Source of the DNA: Amycolatopsis sp. NBC_01480
GTDB lineage: Bacteria > Actinomycetota > Actinomycetes > Mycobacteriales > Pseudonocardiaceae
Direction of reading: 5' to 3'
NCBI RefSeq assembly: GCF_036227205.1
Contig: NZ_CP109442.1
Location: 5,580,001-5,644,000, forward strand
Length of the DNA: 64,000 bases
A program made the translations under genes and the position numbers. The number at the start of each line of letters is the position of its first letter. Positions within the stretch are counted from its first letter, which is position 1. The notes under the pieces were generated by a model. The model saw only the letters and a list, made by a program, of their open reading frames with translations. It did not search any database and had not been told where the DNA came from. Below, piece by piece: positions 1-7,971 of the stretch.

Positions 1-306
1 ACGGAAAAGAAGACCTCCACCGGGTTCAGCCAGGAGGCATGGAACCGGGTGTGCACCATCACCGCGTTGGGAAACCGCGCGGCCGGCCGACGGGAGCCGG
101 ACCCCCGTGACCGCAGGCGGCGCGTGCTGTCCTTGACCCCTGTCGGAGCTGAGATGATCGAGCGCGGCAAGCAGGTCGTCGAACGCGCCAACGACGAGAT
201 ATTCGCCCATCTCGACACCGAAGACAGGGCGCTGCTGTTCCGGCTGGCGCTGCGCGCCCTCGAGGCTTCGGCAGCGGACGAGCAGCCACTCCCGACTGGC
301 TTCTGA
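1..306 (+). pseudogene. MarR-family regulator, C-terminal part
   Basis: The reading frame is open from the left edge to the stop at 306. The segment REPDPRDRRRRVLSLTPVG matches the wing and following helix of MarR-type regulators (the usual pattern is R..DP.DRR...L.LT..G). The last 45 residues are a plausible C-terminal dimerisation helix. The upstream HTH helices are outside the window, and the first 20 residues do not look like a normal MarR HTH, so this may be a rearranged remnant rather than a gene cut by the window edge. It lies next to several broken genes. Confidence 0.5.
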
Positions 307-357
307 CTGCCTCCGCCGGTCAGATCCGGAGGAGGGCCTCGGCATTGCCGTGGGGCG

Positions 358-715
358 ATGAGCTCACGCTCGGCGTGGCTCACCTCCAGGTGTCCGGGGA
401 ACCGGCCGGTCTCCGTGGCCGACGCCGAGACCACCGGCTCCTGCTGGCAGCACCTCCTCGGCGACGTCAGGGAGCAGCTCACACGGCCCTGGAGCAGCTG
501 CGGGACCTGCACCGCCGACACCGCCGAGAGGCATACGCCCGGTGGTGGCGCGTTCGCCGTCAACAGCACGGTGGGCCACGTGGACTGGGCTGCGGCACCG
601 TGAGGTCCACGGAAGACGACCGGGTGACCGTTCTGTTCGACGACCACGGCTACGCGACGTTGTCATGCCCGCCGTCCACGAGCACTCTCTGCTCACCGCC
701 GTCAACCCTCACATG
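358..715 (+). pseudogene. recQ: RecQ-type helicase, C-terminal remnant
   Basis: Three pieces in changing frames resemble the end of an actinobacterial RecQ helicase. A degenerate zinc region (around 430-520, with HLLGDVREQL and CGTCTADTA) is followed by FAVNSTVGHVDW, then after a shift WGCGTVRSTEDDRVTVLFDD and GYATLS, then after another shift PAVHEHSLLTAV. The normal protein reads these in one frame. At least two frameshifts and loss of the whole helicase core make it non-functional. The family assignment rests on motif recall, not on an alignment. Confidence 0.6.
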
Positions 716-739
716 GCGGACGGGCGCGCCCGGTCGTGG

Positions 740-1400
740 CCTTCTGGTGGAGAGGTGTCCTGCCGCGACGGAACGGTTCCGCCACCCATGCCGCGATTTC
801 GTCCAGCGACACCGGGAACTCCGGGATCAGGATCGCGTGCGCGCTGGTGGCGGTTCCGGCGTGCAGTGCTATCCACCCGACGTTTCGTCCCATGACCTCG
901 GCGACCATGCACCGGTGGTGGGATTCACCCGTGGTGCCCAAGCGATCGATCGCCTCGGTGGCGATCTCCACCGCTGTGTCGAAGCCGAAGGAGTAGTCGG
1001 TCGCGGCCAGGTCGTTGTCGACAGTCTTCGGAACACCAACGATCGGCAGGCCGGCCTCGGCGAGCAGATGCGCGGCGGCGAGGGTGCCCTCCCCGCCGAT
1101 CGCGATCACCGCGTCCAGGCCGAGGTCCTCGAGGTGAGTCCGGACGACGTCGTACCCGCCGTCCCTCGCCCAGCGGGTTGGTCCTCGACGTACCCAGGAT
1201 CGTGCCGCCCAGCTTCGCGATGCCCCGGACGGCCCGCCAGTCGAGGTCGATCACTTCCTTCTCGAGCACGCCGCGCCATCCGTCGCGAAACCGAAAAGCC
1301 TGTCGCCGTATGTCCGCTCACTCCGGACGAAGGCGGCCTTCAGCACGGCGTTGAGTCCCGGGCAGTCGCCCCCGCTGGTCAAAATGCCGATGTGCGCCAC
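740..1400 (-). pseudogene. pfkA: 6-phosphofructokinase, frameshifted and 3'-truncated
   Basis: Starting from GTG at 1400, the minus strand reads IGILTSGGDCPGLNAVLKAA, the phosphate-binding start of PfkA. The frame breaks near FGF and continues as LDWRAVRGIAKLGGTILGTS in a second frame. It breaks again near 1170 and continues as AIGGEGTLAAAHLLAEAG, VPKTVDNDL, GFDTAVEIATEAIDRL and EVMGRNVGWIALHAG in a third frame. Similarity ends near 745, after IPEFP, so the C-terminal third is absent. Two frameshifts plus truncation mark a pseudogene; a functional copy presumably lies elsewhere in the genome. Confidence 0.85.
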
Positions 1401-1576
1401 GGGTCCATTGAACAACCGGCGCGGGCCGGCGCCAATGGGGGAACTCCCTACGGCGATCCCGTAGAAGCGAACAATCGCTGCCGTCGGGCCACATCAGGTA
1501 GCGAGAATTTCCAGGTCGGCAACAGCTGCGCGGTCCAGAGTGGTAGTGAGTTTCCCACCGTCGACGCTCGGTCGCC

Positions 1577-1807
1577 GTGCGCTATGGGCCCGCCGGGGTG
1601 CTGGCCTGCACGGTGGCGCCCGGCAAATTCGCCAACCCGAACTGGCCCGACGACCCCGCAGCGCTCGCCGCGTACCGCGCGGAGATACCGCTGGGGAGGC
1701 TCGCGACGGCTGACGAGGTGGCAGGCGTGGTCGCGTTCTTGGCCAGCGAGGACAACCGCTATCTGACCGGACAGACCGTCGTCGTCGACGGAGGAAGCCT
1801 GGCATGA
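1577..1807 (+). pseudogene. Short-chain dehydrogenase, C-terminal remnant
   Basis: The 76-codon frame carries the last third of a classical SDR: a VAPG motif, PLGRLATADEVAGVVAFLAS and the C-terminal TGQTVVVDGGS. The Rossmann glycine motif and the YxxxK catalytic residues are missing. Upstream DNA (1440-1577) shows no matching N-terminal portion in any frame, so this is a truncated remnant. Confidence 0.7.
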
Positions 1808-2405
1808 CCATCGGGCACGCCGGACTGGTGAAGAGTCGATATTCGAAGCCTGCGCTATTCCTCGTGGCAAGGCACTGGTCCGGCTCGCCGACTGATCACC
1901 GTCGGTACCGTGCTCATGGGGCTGCCGTCCGCCGCGCGTTACTCGGTGTTGGGAGCGATGTGGGCGGCAACGAGTTTTCCGTTGGGGGCCAACCAACCGC
2001 ACGGGTGAGCGTCGGGCCTAGCTGCGCCACTGCGGCTGGCGGCGCGGCCGGTCTCGGGCTGGTGCGTCGGTCACCGAGCGGCGAGTGCGCTGCGCCCGTC
2101 GTCGTGCACGAGAAGCGGTACACGCCGTATGGCACGGTGCTCGACGTGCAGCCGGGCGCGTGCCGGAGGAGACGATGACCACGATCCCGGCTCCCGGCCA
2201 GAGCGGCCGGCGGGAGGGCGCGGGGTAGCTCATCGGCACCTTGCGATCAGCGACATGAGAGCGTAAGCCTGCGGCGGCATGTCGGCCGTGCGAGCGGCTT
2301 GGCAGATGATGGAAGCCGAGGTTGGCGGTGGGGGTGAAGCGGGCCGCGACCGGTTCCGGGTCGACCGGTGGGTCGGTGCCGAAAGCCCGGGCGTTGCAGC
2401 GTTCG
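1808..2405. other. Stretch with no recognisable gene
   Basis: Reading frames on both strands here are short or arginine/proline-rich shadows with no family motif. I see no RNA gene, repeat or convincing promoter. Confidence 0.5.
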
Positions 2406-2800
2406 TCAATCCAGAGACGCCGTGGCCGCACGCAGATCGTGCAGTGCGGCCAGCGCGTAGTGCGCAAGCCCTTTTTCGTCATTGCGCTCGCCTTCGGACC
2501 ACTCCGCGTAGCCCCGCTTGAAGGTGCGGACGCCCAACTCGGCCGCCAGGTGCGCGGTCGAGTCGGGGACACCGCGGGCGAGGAGCGCGGCGGTCATGGC
2601 GGCCGCGAGGCCGACGCTCTTGAGCGCGTCCCGTTCTGAAGCTCGGTGCTGGCCGCGACGGCGGCCTTCAGGCGGGGACCGAGTTCGCGGTTAGCCGGCC
2701 CCATGGCGCCGGACGCGCATTCGAGGCCAGCCGCGACCGCCTCCAGCGGGCTGACGTCCGCGGGCGCCTCGGCGATTCCCTCGGTGAGCAGCGGTGATCA
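2406..2800 (-). pseudogene. TetR-family regulator, C-terminal remnant
   Basis: On the minus strand, about 45 residues (LLTEGIAEAPADVSPLEAVA, then CASGAMGPANRELG) run into a frameshift near 2640. They continue as MTAALLARGVPDSTAHLAAE and AALHDLRAATASLD to the stop at 2406. These are the ligand-domain helices of a TetR repressor. The N-terminal HTH is absent: similarity stops near 2800, just before palindromic DNA. Confidence 0.6.
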
Positions 2801-3284
2801 CTATACCGGTGGCGTATACGCCGTGTGTATACCTCCTGAGAATAGTTTGTTCTCGCAGGTCAGTGTGGCATCGCGGTCGGCTGACCCGCGTGAGAGCTAC
2901 ACGCGAATATCCACTCACGGTGACGATCTTGAACCGCGGGAGTCCGACGATCAAGTCCCTACCGGCGGGCCCGAGGCCGCGGGTTCCGGCCAAGCCGAGA
3001 GCACCACCGGCGGTTCGTCGCGCTCGGGTTCGAGGGAGAGGCGCCGGCCGGTAGCCGCCTCTGCCGGAGAGGCAAGACCTGGTCACAGCCTTCGCGCAAA
3101 CTGCCTGACGTCGGCCCGCGAGGCCGTCAACTTGCCTTCCGGAGCGTACCGATCAGGTTCGGCGATACTGTCGAACACTTTTGCTTCTTCTGGCGCGTCG
3201 GATCGGTCCTCACAGCTTCGTCCCCGATGACCGAAGCATGGTCTGGGTTGATCATGCTGCCTGGGTCCGGGTAACAATCGGGGG
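2801..3284. other. Intergenic DNA with GTATAC palindromes
   Basis: No gene is recognised. The perfect 12-bp palindrome GGCGTATACGCC lies at 2811-2822 and is followed by a second GTATAC-containing half (GTGTGTATACC). This resembles a TetR-type operator and sits directly beside the truncated TetR remnant, so it may be the orphaned operator of that lost repressor (inference). Confidence 0.4.
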
Positions 3285-4181
3285 ATGACGACGTCCACTG
3301 CTTCGAATGTCGCTGTGGTCGGCCCGGGAGCGATCGGTACGGCCGTTACGGCGGCGCTGCATCAGGTGGGACGCGCGCCGAGGCTGTACGGCCGCACGGC
3401 TCGTGACCAGCTCGCGCTGCACACCCCCACGGGCGAGATCGTCGTGCCCGGCCCTGTCCGGGTCGAGGTGACCGAGGACGTGACCCCGATCGATCTCGTT
3501 TTTCTGGCCGTCAAGTCGACGCAGGTCGAGGCGGCCCCGCCGTGGCTGATCGCGCTGTGCCGGCCCCACACTGTGGTCTGCGTTCTCCAGAACGGAGTCG
3601 AGCAGGAAGCCATCGTCGCGGCCCATGCCCCTCGTTGCCAGGTACTGCCCAGTATCGTGTGGTTTCCGGCGCAGGCTCAGGCCGACGGGTCGGTGTGGCT
3701 ACGGGCCGAGGCCCGCTTGACGGTGCCGGACATCCAGCCGGGCCGTGCGGTGTCCGAGGCGCTGTCCCGGAGCCTGTGCACGGTCGAGCTGGCGACCGAC
3801 TTTTCTTCGATGGCGTGGCGCAAGCTCATGCAGAACGCACTCGCGGGGCTGATGGCCCTCACCGGCAGGCGCGTCGGCATGTTCGCCAGTGCTGACATCG
3901 CCGAACTCGGGCTCGCGTACCTGCGGGAGTGTCTCGCCGTGGCCCGGGCCGAAGGTGCCGACCTCGATGACACGGTGCCCCGGGAGATCGTCGACAGTTT
4001 CCGGGCCTACCCGGCCGACATGGGTACCTCGATCCTGGCTGACCGGGAGGCCGGCCGGCCGCTCGAATGGGATGTCCGCAACGGGGTCGTGCAGCGACGA
4101 GGGCGGCAGCACGGCATCCCGACCCCCGTCAGTGACCTGGTGGTTCCGCTGCTCGCCGCCGTCAGCGACGGGCCCGGATGA
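3285..4181 (+). CDS. 2-dehydropantoate 2-reductase-like oxidoreductase (ApbA/PanE family)
   Basis: This 298-residue protein has the usual family length. The N-terminal Rossmann motif VAVVGPGAIG (residues about 8-17) binds NADP, followed by an LVFLAVKSTQ strand, the LQNGVE segment conserved in ketopantoate reductases, and a helical C-terminal domain with WRKLMQNALAGLMALTGR that contains the conserved Lys and Asn. PanE reduces ketopantoate to pantoate in coenzyme A synthesis, but many homologues act on other 2-keto acids or lactones and no pathway neighbour supports pantoate here. The ATG at 3285 follows a GGGGG tract. It is the only intact gene in the first 5.6 kb. Confidence 0.85.
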   Translation: MTTSTASNVAVVGPGAIGTAVTAALHQVGRAPRLYGRTARDQLALHTPTGEIVVPGPVRVEVTEDVTPIDLVFLAVKSTQVEAAPPWLIALCRPHTVVCVLQNGVEQEAIVAAHAPRCQVLPSIVWFPAQAQADGSVWLRAEARLTVPDIQPGRAVSEALSRSLCTVELATDFSSMAWRKLMQNALAGLMALTGRRVGMFASADIAELGLAYLRECLAVARAEGADLDDTVPREIVDSFRAYPADMGTSILADREAGRPLEWDVRNGVVQRRGRQHGIPTPVSDLVVPLLAAVSDGPG

Positions 4182-4204
4182 CGCGCGTGCGCCCGGCCTT
4201 CCTT

Positions 4205-4440
4205 CAGTTGGGGTGGGCGTCGGAGCGGCCAGGGAGCTGTCGGCGTTGCGGCAGGAGTTTTACCGTTGTCTGACCCGGCAGGCGGACGCGTTGTTCGAGC
4301 TGACTGATGCGGTGTTGTGCGCGGTCGGTCGCGGAGCTGTCGCTGGCGGTTGAGCACCGCCGCGGGCATGGCAGCGGCTATCACCTCGGCGCGGACTCTC
4401 CGGATTCCGCCCCTCTGCCGGCCGGTTGGCGAGTGATCGG
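4205..4440 (+). pseudogene. Transposase, N-terminal remnant
   Basis: The plus strand reads ELSALRQEFYRCLTRQADAL, then FELTDAVLCAVGR. After a one-frame shift near 4320 it continues as RSVAELSLAVEHRRGHGSG. This order matches the N-terminus of an actinobacterial transposase whose usual sequence is DAVLC.DG.VRS..ELSL..EHRRGHG. Similarity ends near 4400, and no catalytic DDE region follows. Confidence 0.6.
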
Positions 4441-4590
4441 TGTCGTCGTGGCGTTGGACGGCCGTCGGTGAAGCCATCGCGCGCACACCAGGCACACGCC
4501 TGCTTCTGGATGCTGACTCAGGCGGATCAGTTCGGTATCCGGGTACTGGTTACCGCAACACCGGCATCGAGTCCCCGAGGCCCTGTCCTG
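4430..4590 (-). pseudogene. Remnant of a small zinc-finger-like protein
   Basis: The minus strand encodes RCRCCGNQYPDTELIRLSQH followed by PEAGVCLVCARWLHRR, with two Cys pairs (CxCC and CxxC) typical of a small zinc-binding module found in actinobacterial hypothetical proteins. Its C-terminal part is replaced by the transposase remnant. No function is known to me. Confidence 0.35.
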
Positions 4591-4591
4591 G

Positions 4592-5049
4592 TCAGGGTGG
4601 ACGCTCGCACGGCCAGAACTGCAGCAGCCAGACATCGCCCTCTTCCCCGGATGTGGCCGGGCGGCGAGCTACCCGGGCGCGGAACAACCCGCGCCGACCC
4701 AGTTCGAGGGTGCCCCTCGTGCTCGCCGCCGGTGAGGCTTGCGAAGGCCAGCCGGCCGGTGCGGCTGTGGAACGGCGTCTCGACGACGTCCTCCCACTCG
4801 GCGACGGCGATCTGCGGTGGCTCGTCGTGGGCTTCCATCCGCACCGCCTGGTAGGGGGCACCGGCGTGTCCATGGACCCAGCCGTCACCGACGGTGGCGA
4901 TCGTGCCGAACAAACGCGTCGGTCGCCAGCTCGCCGAGCAGCTCGTGGCCCCACGGCTCCACCTCGTCGGCGGCGTGGCGGTCGCGGATCACCAGCACGC
5001 CGTGGTCGGGCAGGTATTCGTCGTCTTCGAGAACCCCCAGAAGCGTCAC
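4592..5049 (-). pseudogene. Conserved actinobacterial hypothetical protein, frameshifted
   Basis: From GTG at 5049 the minus strand reads VTLLGVLEDDEYLPDHGVLV and RDRHAADEVEPWGHELLGEL. It shifts frame near 4905 into GTIATVGDGWVHGHAGAPYQ, EWEDVVETPFHSRTG and LAFASLTGG, then shifts again near 4715 into TLELGRRGLFRARVARRPAT and DVWLLQFWP. Read in one frame this would be a coherent protein of about 150 residues. I recognise the style but not a function. Two frameshifts make it a pseudogene. Confidence 0.5.
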
Positions 5050-5168
5050 AGCGCAACCGTCTCGAGAAGTACCGATGCCCGGGAATCGGCGAACACCGGG
5101 GCGTCGGCCACATCATTGTGCTGACCGAACTCCCGTGAACGCGGCAGCACCTACCCGGGCGGCGGGCG

Positions 5169-5471
5169 ATGCGGCAGTACGCGGAGCTGGGCGCCCGGTG
5201 GGACCTGCGGAGGACGGAGGCGTCGCTGCGCGAAGGGGGCATCAGGCACGAGGATCGCGGTGCGGTCGCGCTCGGCGGCCTGGACGAGGTGGAACTGCGG
5301 GTCGCCGACCTCGTCGCGACGGGCTGGTCCACTGCGGACATCTCCATGGCGCTGTCGCTGACCCGCGACCCGGTCCACCGCGCCTTCGGCCGGGTGATCG
5401 AAGCCGCCGGCGCCGCTGTGACCCCCGAAGTCCCCCAGGGCCGGTGCCTCCGCAGCCTCACAGCGGCGTGA
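5169..5471 (+). pseudogene. LuxR-type regulator, C-terminal remnant
   Basis: This 100-residue frame contains YAELGARWDLRRTEASLREG followed by ELRVADLVATGWSTADISMA and LSLTRDPVHRAFGRV, the arrangement of the end of a large AAA/LuxR regulator (linker helix, then HTH). The HTH is degenerate and the preceding sensor domain is absent. Confidence 0.4.
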
Positions 5472-5526
5472 CAGCGAGAGGGCGACAGCTCGGCGACAGA
5501 CCGCGAGGGCCTGCCGCGCTCACAAT

Positions 5527-5580
5527 ACGAACATCTAAACGAACATTAACGTTGACTACGAACATTGAGCATGTGATAGT
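5527..5580 (+). promoter_or_regulatory. Promoter with three ACGAACAT repeats, likely DeoR operator
   Basis: The octamer ACGAACAT occurs at 5527-5534, 5539-5546 and 5558-5565. A sigma-70-like promoter fits the same place: TTGACT at 5552-5557, a 17-bp spacer, and GATAGT at 5575-5580. The third repeat occupies the spacer and the first two lie just upstream of the -35 box, as expected for a repressor that blocks RNA polymerase. The only regulator in the operon is a DeoR-family protein, so it is the natural candidate ligand (inference). Confidence 0.6.
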
Positions 5581-5665
5581 TCTCCAATCAGACGTTCAGG
5601 CGGGGGGTGAAGCGCTCTTCCGGCGGAAGCCGGCGAGGGCGCCGAACCGACAGACGGGAGTTCGC

Positions 5666-7153
5666 ATGGCGCTCGCAGGTTCGCCCCGCCCGGCGCCGGC
5701 CGGGCCGGTACCGGCGGCCGACGACGGCCGGCAGGGACTGCGCAAGGGGTCGGTCGGCCTCGCCGGGGTGCTGATGCAGTCCGTGGCGCAGATTTCGCCG
5801 ACGCTCGGCATCTTCTACACGATCGCGTTCAACACGGGGCAGGCCGGCGCGTCGGCCCCGCTCACCTATCTGGCGGCGTTCGTCGTGTGCCTCGTCCTGG
5901 CCGTGCCCATGACCGGGCTGGCCAGGCACCTGCCGTCCGCGGGCGGCTTCTACACCTATGTCTCACAAGGGATCGGGCCCAGGTGGGGCTTCATCACAGG
6001 GTGGCTGTACGCAGTGATGGTGACCATCGTCCCGGCCGCGCTCGCCTCGTTCACCGGCGCGGTCCTGCACGACGAGCTCGACTCCAAGTACGGCTTCGGC
6101 GTCCCGTGGTGGGCCTACGCGCTGGTCATCCTGGCGATCTGCTTCGCCTGCGCGTACCGAGGCATCGTCATCTCCATCAGGTTCCTGGTGGTGATGTCGC
6201 TGTTCGAGATCGCCGTCGGGCTCGGCCTCTCGCTGACCGGGCTGTTCTCGCCTGGGCCGGGCGGGGTGAACGCCGAAGGCTTCAACCCGGCGAACATCGG
6301 CGACTCGTCGGGCTTCTTCCTCGCGATCGTCCTCTCGATCTTCGCGTTCACCGGGTTCGAATCGGCCGCCGCCGTGGGAGAGGAGTCGAAAGACCCGAAG
6401 CGCCTCGTCCCGCGCGCCATCGCGGGCTCCCTGGTGCTGATCGGCGCGTTCTACGTCGTCTGTGCGTGGGGGCTGCAGGTCGGCTGGGGAACGGACGCGC
6501 TGGGGACCCTCGCGGACTCGCCGACGGCGCCCGCGTTCGTGCTGGCCGACCGGCTCTGGGACGGCGGGTCCATCGTGGTCCTGATCGCGCTGGTCAATTC
6601 GGGCCTCGGCGTCTGCATCGCCTGCACGACCAGCGCCAGCCGCACCCTCTACGGGATGGCGCGCACCGGCGCCCTGCCCTCGGGCCTGGCACGCGTGCAC
6701 AGCCGGCTGCGCACGCCGGTCACCGCCGTGCTCGCGCAGTCGGGCGTCGCGCTGGCGGTGTGCCTGGCCGTCGGGCTCCCGCTCGGGCCGTACAACCTCT
6801 TCAACCTGCTCGGCACCACGGGGACGTTCGTCTACATCCCAATCTTCATCCTGATGAACGTGGCGGCGTTCATGTTCTTCCGAACCCGCCGCCCGGCGGA
6901 GTTCAAGGTGCTGCCCTACGTCGTCTGCCCGGTCGTCTCCACCGCGGCACTGTTGGTGATCGGCTGGAAGAGCATCGTCCCCCTGCCCGACTGGCCGGTG
7001 CGCCTGGCCCCTGTGCTGGCGGCCGCCTACCTGCTCATCGGGATCGGGGTCCTGGTCGGCCGCAACCTCCGCCGGGGCAGGCGCGGTTGGATGGAGCACG
7101 CCGGGGAGCTCCCGGACACGCCGGCGCCGGGCGTCGCCGCCTCGGCCGGCTGA
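5666..7153 (+). CDS. APC-superfamily amino acid permease
   Basis: The 495-residue integral membrane protein has about 12 hydrophobic segments. The first contains ISPTLGIFYTIAF after the basic GLRKGSVGLAG start typical of APC transporters, and FAFTGFESAAAVGEESKDPK is the conserved mid-protein motif (substrate-binding helix, then the E..dPkr loop). It should import an amino acid or an amine-linked compound using proton or sodium coupling. ATG 5666 is chosen over upstream in-frame options because GGGAG lies 5 nt before it and the hydrophobic domain starts soon after. It is the first gene of the operon with the DeoR, GMC, SIS and ROK genes. That context suggests the substrate is an amino sugar or glycated amine, comparable to the FrlA permease of fructoselysine operons (inference). 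Confidence 0.88.
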   Translation: MALAGSPRPAPAGPVPAADDGRQGLRKGSVGLAGVLMQSVAQISPTLGIFYTIAFNTGQAGASAPLTYLAAFVVCLVLAVPMTGLARHLPSAGGFYTYVSQGIGPRWGFITGWLYAVMVTIVPAALASFTGAVLHDELDSKYGFGVPWWAYALVILAICFACAYRGIVISIRFLVVMSLFEIAVGLGLSLTGLFSPGPGGVNAEGFNPANIGDSSGFFLAIVLSIFAFTGFESAAAVGEESKDPKRLVPRAIAGSLVLIGAFYVVCAWGLQVGWGTDALGTLADSPTAPAFVLADRLWDGGSIVVLIALVNSGLGVCIACTTSASRTLYGMARTGALPSGLARVHSRLRTPVTAVLAQSGVALAVCLAVGLPLGPYNLFNLLGTTGTFVYIPIFILMNVAAFMFFRTRRPAEFKVLPYVVCPVVSTAALLVIGWKSIVPLPDWPVRLAPVLAAAYLLIGIGVLVGRNLRRGRRGWMEHAGELPDTPAPGVAASAG

Positions 7154-7179
7154 CCAAGTAGAGAGCGAGGAGACCAGCC

Positions 7180-7938
7180 GTGAACGCGGAAGAACGCCAC
7201 AAGATCATCCTGGAGTTGCTGCAGGCCAGCGGACAGGTGTCCACCGCCGACTTGAGCGCGAGGTTCAACGTCTCCGAGATGACCGTACGGCGCGACGTGG
7301 TCCAGCTGGAGAAGGACGGCCTGTTGCGCCGGACGCACGGCGGCGCGGCGCGGGCAGCGGGCAGCAGCTTCGAGCCGCCGTTCACCCTGCGGTCACGGCT
7401 GAACGTGGAGGAGAAGAAAGCGATCGCCTATGCGGTGGCGCAGGAGATCGCCGACGGCCAGACCATCGTGCTGGACGGCGGCAGCACCGGAAAGGCCGTC
7501 GCCGAGGCGATCCTGGGCCGGGACCTCATCGTGTGCGCCCTCAACATGAGGGTCGCGGAGATCCTCCTCTCGTCGCCGAACACCCGGGTCATGACCCCGG
7601 GCGGCTGGGTGCGCCACGGCGAGCTGAGCGTCTCCGGGCCGCCCGCCCTGCGCACACTCGCCGACCACCGCTTCGACACCTACGTGATGACAGTGTCCGG
7701 TGTGGACACCAAGGCCGGGCTGACCGAGTGGAACGTGGACGACGCCGCGGTCAAGCGCGCCGCGCTCGACTCCTCAGGACGGTGCATCGTCGCGTGCGAC
7801 TCGTCGAAGTTCGGCCAGACCGCTTTCTCCCGGGTGGCGAGCCTGCGAGACGCAGACCTCGTCCTCACCGACGGGGGCCTCACCTCCGAACAGCTCGAGG
7901 CCCTGCAAGACGCGGGCGCGGAGCTCCGCGTCGTCTGA
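7180..7938 (+). CDS. DeoR-family transcriptional regulator
   Basis: This 252-residue protein has the full DeoR layout. The N-terminal winged HTH reads RHKIILELLQASGQVSTADL, then MTVRRDVVQLEKDGLLRRTH, with the family signature around residues 6-55. The C-terminal sugar-phosphate sensor domain, with isomerase-like fold, includes VLDGGSTGKAVAEAI and IVACDSSKFGQTAFSRVASL. Such regulators repress sugar operons until a phosphorylated intermediate binds. GTG 7180 follows GAGGAG. The gene is embedded in the operon it probably controls, downstream of a promoter carrying three ACGAACAT repeats. Confidence 0.9.
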   Translation: MNAEERHKIILELLQASGQVSTADLSARFNVSEMTVRRDVVQLEKDGLLRRTHGGAARAAGSSFEPPFTLRSRLNVEEKKAIAYAVAQEIADGQTIVLDGGSTGKAVAEAILGRDLIVCALNMRVAEILLSSPNTRVMTPGGWVRHGELSVSGPPALRTLADHRFDTYVMTVSGVDTKAGLTEWNVDDAAVKRAALDSSGRCIVACDSSKFGQTAFSRVASLRDADLVLTDGGLTSEQLEALQDAGAELRVV

Positions 7939-7971
7939 ATTCTTCCGCACCACCAACACACAGGGGTAACA

